Shown here piece after piece: positions 7,140 through 8,615 of a stretch of 8,615 nt of DNA. The position numbers and the translations under genes are program-made. Within the stretch, counting starts at the first letter, position 1, and every line of letters starts with the position of its first letter. The stretch comes from Collimonas sp. UBA1456 (GTDB lineage Bacteria > Pseudomonadota > Gammaproteobacteria > Burkholderiales > Burkholderiaceae_D): the NCBI GenBank assembly GCA_002325825.1, contig DCSW01000002.1, forward strand, positions 1 through 8,615. Direction: 5' to 3'. The notes beneath the pieces are model-generated. The model saw only the letters and a program-made list of their open reading frames with translations. It did not search any database and was not told where the DNA came from.

Positions 7140-7584
7140 CTCCAATCGAATATTTCACCAACACAGAATACGCCGGGCATGGCCTTTAGCATCAGTTGTT
7201 GCTCGAGCCCTTCACATATCACGATACCGGCGCCGCTGATCGCTTCATTGATAGACCGTGGCGCCAGTAGGATCAGCGGCAATGCCTTGATGGAATTGGC
7301 TAGTTGCAGCTGATCGATAAAATCGGCAGGCGCCACCAGTTCGCGCAACAAGCCGGTCTTGACGTCTTTCAGGTCGAGCCTTCTTTACAGGTTGCTGGAC
7401 CATGAATTGGTGCCACGCGGACGCGCCACTTCGTCAATTACGCGCTGTAGCGGCCAGTCCGATAGCAGATCGAGGTGGATAACGACACTACCGGCGGCGG
7501 CAATCCGGTCTCGCAGTTCGGCCGACAGGGCATAGATCAGGTTGTCTTCGACACCGTTTCTGCTAACGACGAATTCGCCTTGCT

Positions 7585-7615
7585 TGCAGATACTGGTTAT
7601 TGCCTGTATCTTGCA
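7585..7615. repeat. Near-perfect inverted repeat at a frame change in the flavoprotein pseudogene
   Basis: TGCAGATAC (7585-7593) pairs with GTATCTTGCA (7606-7615), with one bulged T and a 12-base loop. The protein match changes frame here, from DLDARYRQ to CKQGEFVVS. Confidence 0.5.
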
Positions 7616-7800
7616 TCAAGATCGACCATAATAACGATTAATTTCGGATAGCCGCCGGCAAAACGACAAAAAATATTCTCTTAAGGAAACATTAGGTACG
7701 CAATTGGTAGGTTATAGTGGGATAATTTGTACATTGCGCCTGGCCAGCAGTAGCACCCATTTCGCATCCGAGCCGAGCCTTCCAAAATTGCCGCCACCCA

Positions 7801-7850
7801 ACCCTAGCCATACCGCATCGGCGCTAGCGCCGATGCGGTATGGCTAGGGT
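7801..7850. repeat. 50-bp perfect palindrome without spacer
   Basis: Bases 7801-7825, beginning ACCCTAGCCATACCGCATCG, are exactly complementary to 7826-7850, with the axis between the two centre bases of GCTAGC. The arms end sharply: 7800/7851 and 7799/7852 do not pair. On the minus strand one arm encodes ADAVWLG of the flavoprotein; the other has no protein match and carries the frame change. It is best read as an inverted duplication of 25 bases. Nothing points to an operator, origin or terminator: it lies inside a former gene and has no T-run. Confidence 0.97.
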
Positions 7851-8048
7851 GTCGAAAATGAGTGGACCTGATTCGTTCTAGATCGGCTAGCGATGTCGCA
7901 TATGAAATTGCGCGCTTGCCTGACGTAACCGATGCAGCTAGGTGCGCAATAATGGTGCGGCTTTCGTGTCGGTCTGGAAGACGCGGCCGGATGATCCGAT
8001 AAAGGTGTCGATTCCTACTTTCCGCATCCATATGCGTAACGCATTCGG

Positions 8049-8080
8049 TGCAGATTGCGTCCGCAGAGGCGCAATCTGCA
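8049..8080. repeat. Perfect inverted repeat in the flavoprotein pseudogene
   Basis: TGCAGATTGCG (8049-8059), a 10-base loop, then CGCAATCTGCA (8070-8080). On the minus strand the right arm encodes LQIA, which fits the family. The left arm encodes part of RTQSAP, where relatives as I remember them have a sequence like LDAFGP. The frame is unchanged across it. Confidence 0.8.
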
Positions 8081-8312
8081 GGCGGCCCGCCCCGTAGCGC
8101 GACAGGAAAGTGCCTTAGAGTTAGGAGTGAAGCAGGTTCATGCCGCCTTTCCCGGTCAGCAGGAATTTGCGGCCGACCGATGGCATGGCGTCGTATACGT
8201 CGACCAGCACACCATGGGCAGACAACACTTCGGAAGTCATCAGTCCGGCTGCGCCGCCGTCGATGATTGCCACGGTTTTATTTTGCGCTTCGGAGTAATG
8301 TAACTATGTCAT

Positions 8313-8540
8313 CTTCCGGTGGAGGCCGATCCTAAAGTTTGAATCATGGAGCTCGATAATGGAAGGGATTGTGGGAATTGCCATGCAATTCACCGGTAAA
8401 TATATTACGTTGGCGATTGTCATCTTCGCGACAAGATCTGCTTCTGGCAGGTGGTCCGTAACTGTACCATATCAAGGTCAACAATACGGTTTGCAGCGAA
8501 CTTTGAAGTGTAAGTTGAAAAATGCTATATGGCAACCTTT
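8313..8540. other. Gap without a convincing gene
   Basis: Upstream of the flavoprotein start and before the terminator. A plus-strand frame from 8359 reads MEGIVGIAMQFTGKYITLAI and SASGRWSVTVPYQGQQYG, then runs into the terminator stem. The piece SASGRWSVTV looks protein-like, but I cannot match it to a family and the frame is very short. It could be the worn remnant of a small gene that ended at the 8541-8584 terminator. No RNA gene or clear promoter is visible. Confidence 0.4.
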
Positions 8541-8584
8541 TCTATGTAAAAGAGGCCGGTTTGCACCGGCCTCTTTTACATAGA
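8541..8584. terminator. Bidirectional rho-independent terminator with perfect 20-bp stem
   Basis: The arm 8541-8560 (TCTATGTAAAAGAGGCCGGT) is exactly complementary to 8565-8584, with a 4-base loop TTGC. The core AAAAGAGGCCGG / CCGGCCTCTTTT is a typical two-way terminator. The stem continues perfectly for several bases beyond the A and T runs, which is unusual. It could end a lost plus-strand gene to its left or a minus-strand gene to its right. Confidence 0.9.
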
Positions 8585-8591
8585 GTTACAC

Positions 8592-8615
8592 TTATCGGAG
8601 AACACTGGCTCCGAT
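8592..8615 (-). other. Possible last codons of a minus-strand gene entering from the right
   Basis: One minus-strand frame from the window edge reads IGASVLR and stops at 8592-8594, eight bases before the terminator, a natural place for a gene to end. Seven residues are not enough to name it or to be sure it is coding. Confidence 0.2.

Larger units (their letters stand above)
7037..8312 (-). pseudogene. TIGR03862/HI0933-like FAD-dependent oxidoreductase, heavily degraded
   Basis: A flavoprotein of the HI0933/TIGR03862 type; the substrate of this family is unclear. The N-terminal FAD-binding part reads KTVAIIDGGAAGLMTSEVL, then VDVYDAMPSVGRKFLLTGKG and GMNLLHS. Next are FLSRYGAGRLQIAP, VGIDTFIGSSGRVFQTD, KAAPLL and QFHMRHR. 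After 7850 come ADAVWLGLGGGNFGRLGSD, GEFVVSRNGVEDNLIYALSA, VVIHLDLLSDWPL, LLAPRSINEAISGAG, MPGVFCVGEIFDW and GGYLLSACLASGRATGNGAL, ending at 7037. Stops in the N-terminal frame lie at 8304-8306, 8121-8123, 8115-8117, 7938-7940, 7887-7889 and 7878-7880; in the C-terminal frame at 7712-7714 and 7385-7387. The two frames meet inside the 50-bp palindrome. Two further compensating shifts lie between about 7590 and 7673. The span of about 425 codons suits the family. The first Gly of the nucleotide-binding GxGxxG is Asp. Confidence 0.85.

Noticed and set aside
7801..7850. Palindrome as an operator, attachment site, terminator or CRISPR-type repeat
   Set aside because: It is inside a coding remnant, occurs once, has no T-run, and one arm is explained by conserved protein sequence.
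8344..8535. 63-residue minus-strand frame upstream of the flavoprotein
   Set aside because: Its sequence resembles no family, it has no ribosome binding site that I can see, and it overlaps the equally weak plus-strand frame.

Overview
The window looks like a decaying stretch of a betaproteobacterial chromosome. The intact proteins (MutS, RoxA) and the reconstructed pseudogene products most resemble Burkholderiales, probably near Oxalobacteraceae; this is inference from remembered family sequences, not a search. Only two genes are intact: roxA (ribosomal protein L16 arginine hydroxylase) and mutS (mismatch repair). Four other chromosomal genes and an insertion sequence can be recognised but are broken by frameshifts and stop codons. 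This density of broken genes beside long intact frames is typical of a host-associated lineage in an early to middle stage of genome reduction.

Layout. 1-680: remnants of IS3-family transposases, one long copy with five premature stops and, at the left edge, a short piece of another copy. 647-1801 (-): roxA, whose last codons appear to run into the IS end. 1802-1968: divergent promoter region. 1969-2516 (+): slyD-like FKBP prolyl isomerase, broken by a one-base deletion. 2559-2599: bidirectional terminator shared by converging transcription units. 2670-6945 (-): an apparent three-gene unit reading TonB-like conserved hypothetical (pseudogene), mutS (intact), calcineurin-phosphoesterase-like secreted protein (pseudogene). 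7037-8312 (-): TIGR03862/HI0933-like flavoprotein pseudogene. 8313-8540: no convincing gene. 8541-8584: a very long-stemmed bidirectional terminator.

The most interesting signal is how the genes broke. At several points where reading frame or family similarity is lost there is a perfect inverted repeat: a 50-bp perfect palindrome with no spacer in the flavoprotein gene (7801-7850), a 9-bp-arm hairpin at the first frameshift of the TonB-like gene (6835-6862), an 11-bp-arm hairpin at an altered stretch of the flavoprotein (8049-8080), and shorter examples at 7585-7615 and in slyD (2126-2139). In each case one arm reads as good ancestral protein and the other looks like its copy on the opposite strand. 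This suggests quasipalindrome or template-switch mutation during replication. A second class of lesions lies in or beside short A/T runs (342-345, 2932-2937, 6371-6376, 7668-7673), the slippage errors that mismatch repair normally removes. The mutS frame is open, but its ABC-signature region carries Gly-Gly-Ser-Ser-Thr where MutS proteins normally have Gly-Arg(or Lys)-Ser-Thr, and a conserved Glu in domain I is Lys. So MutS may be weakened although its gene looks intact.
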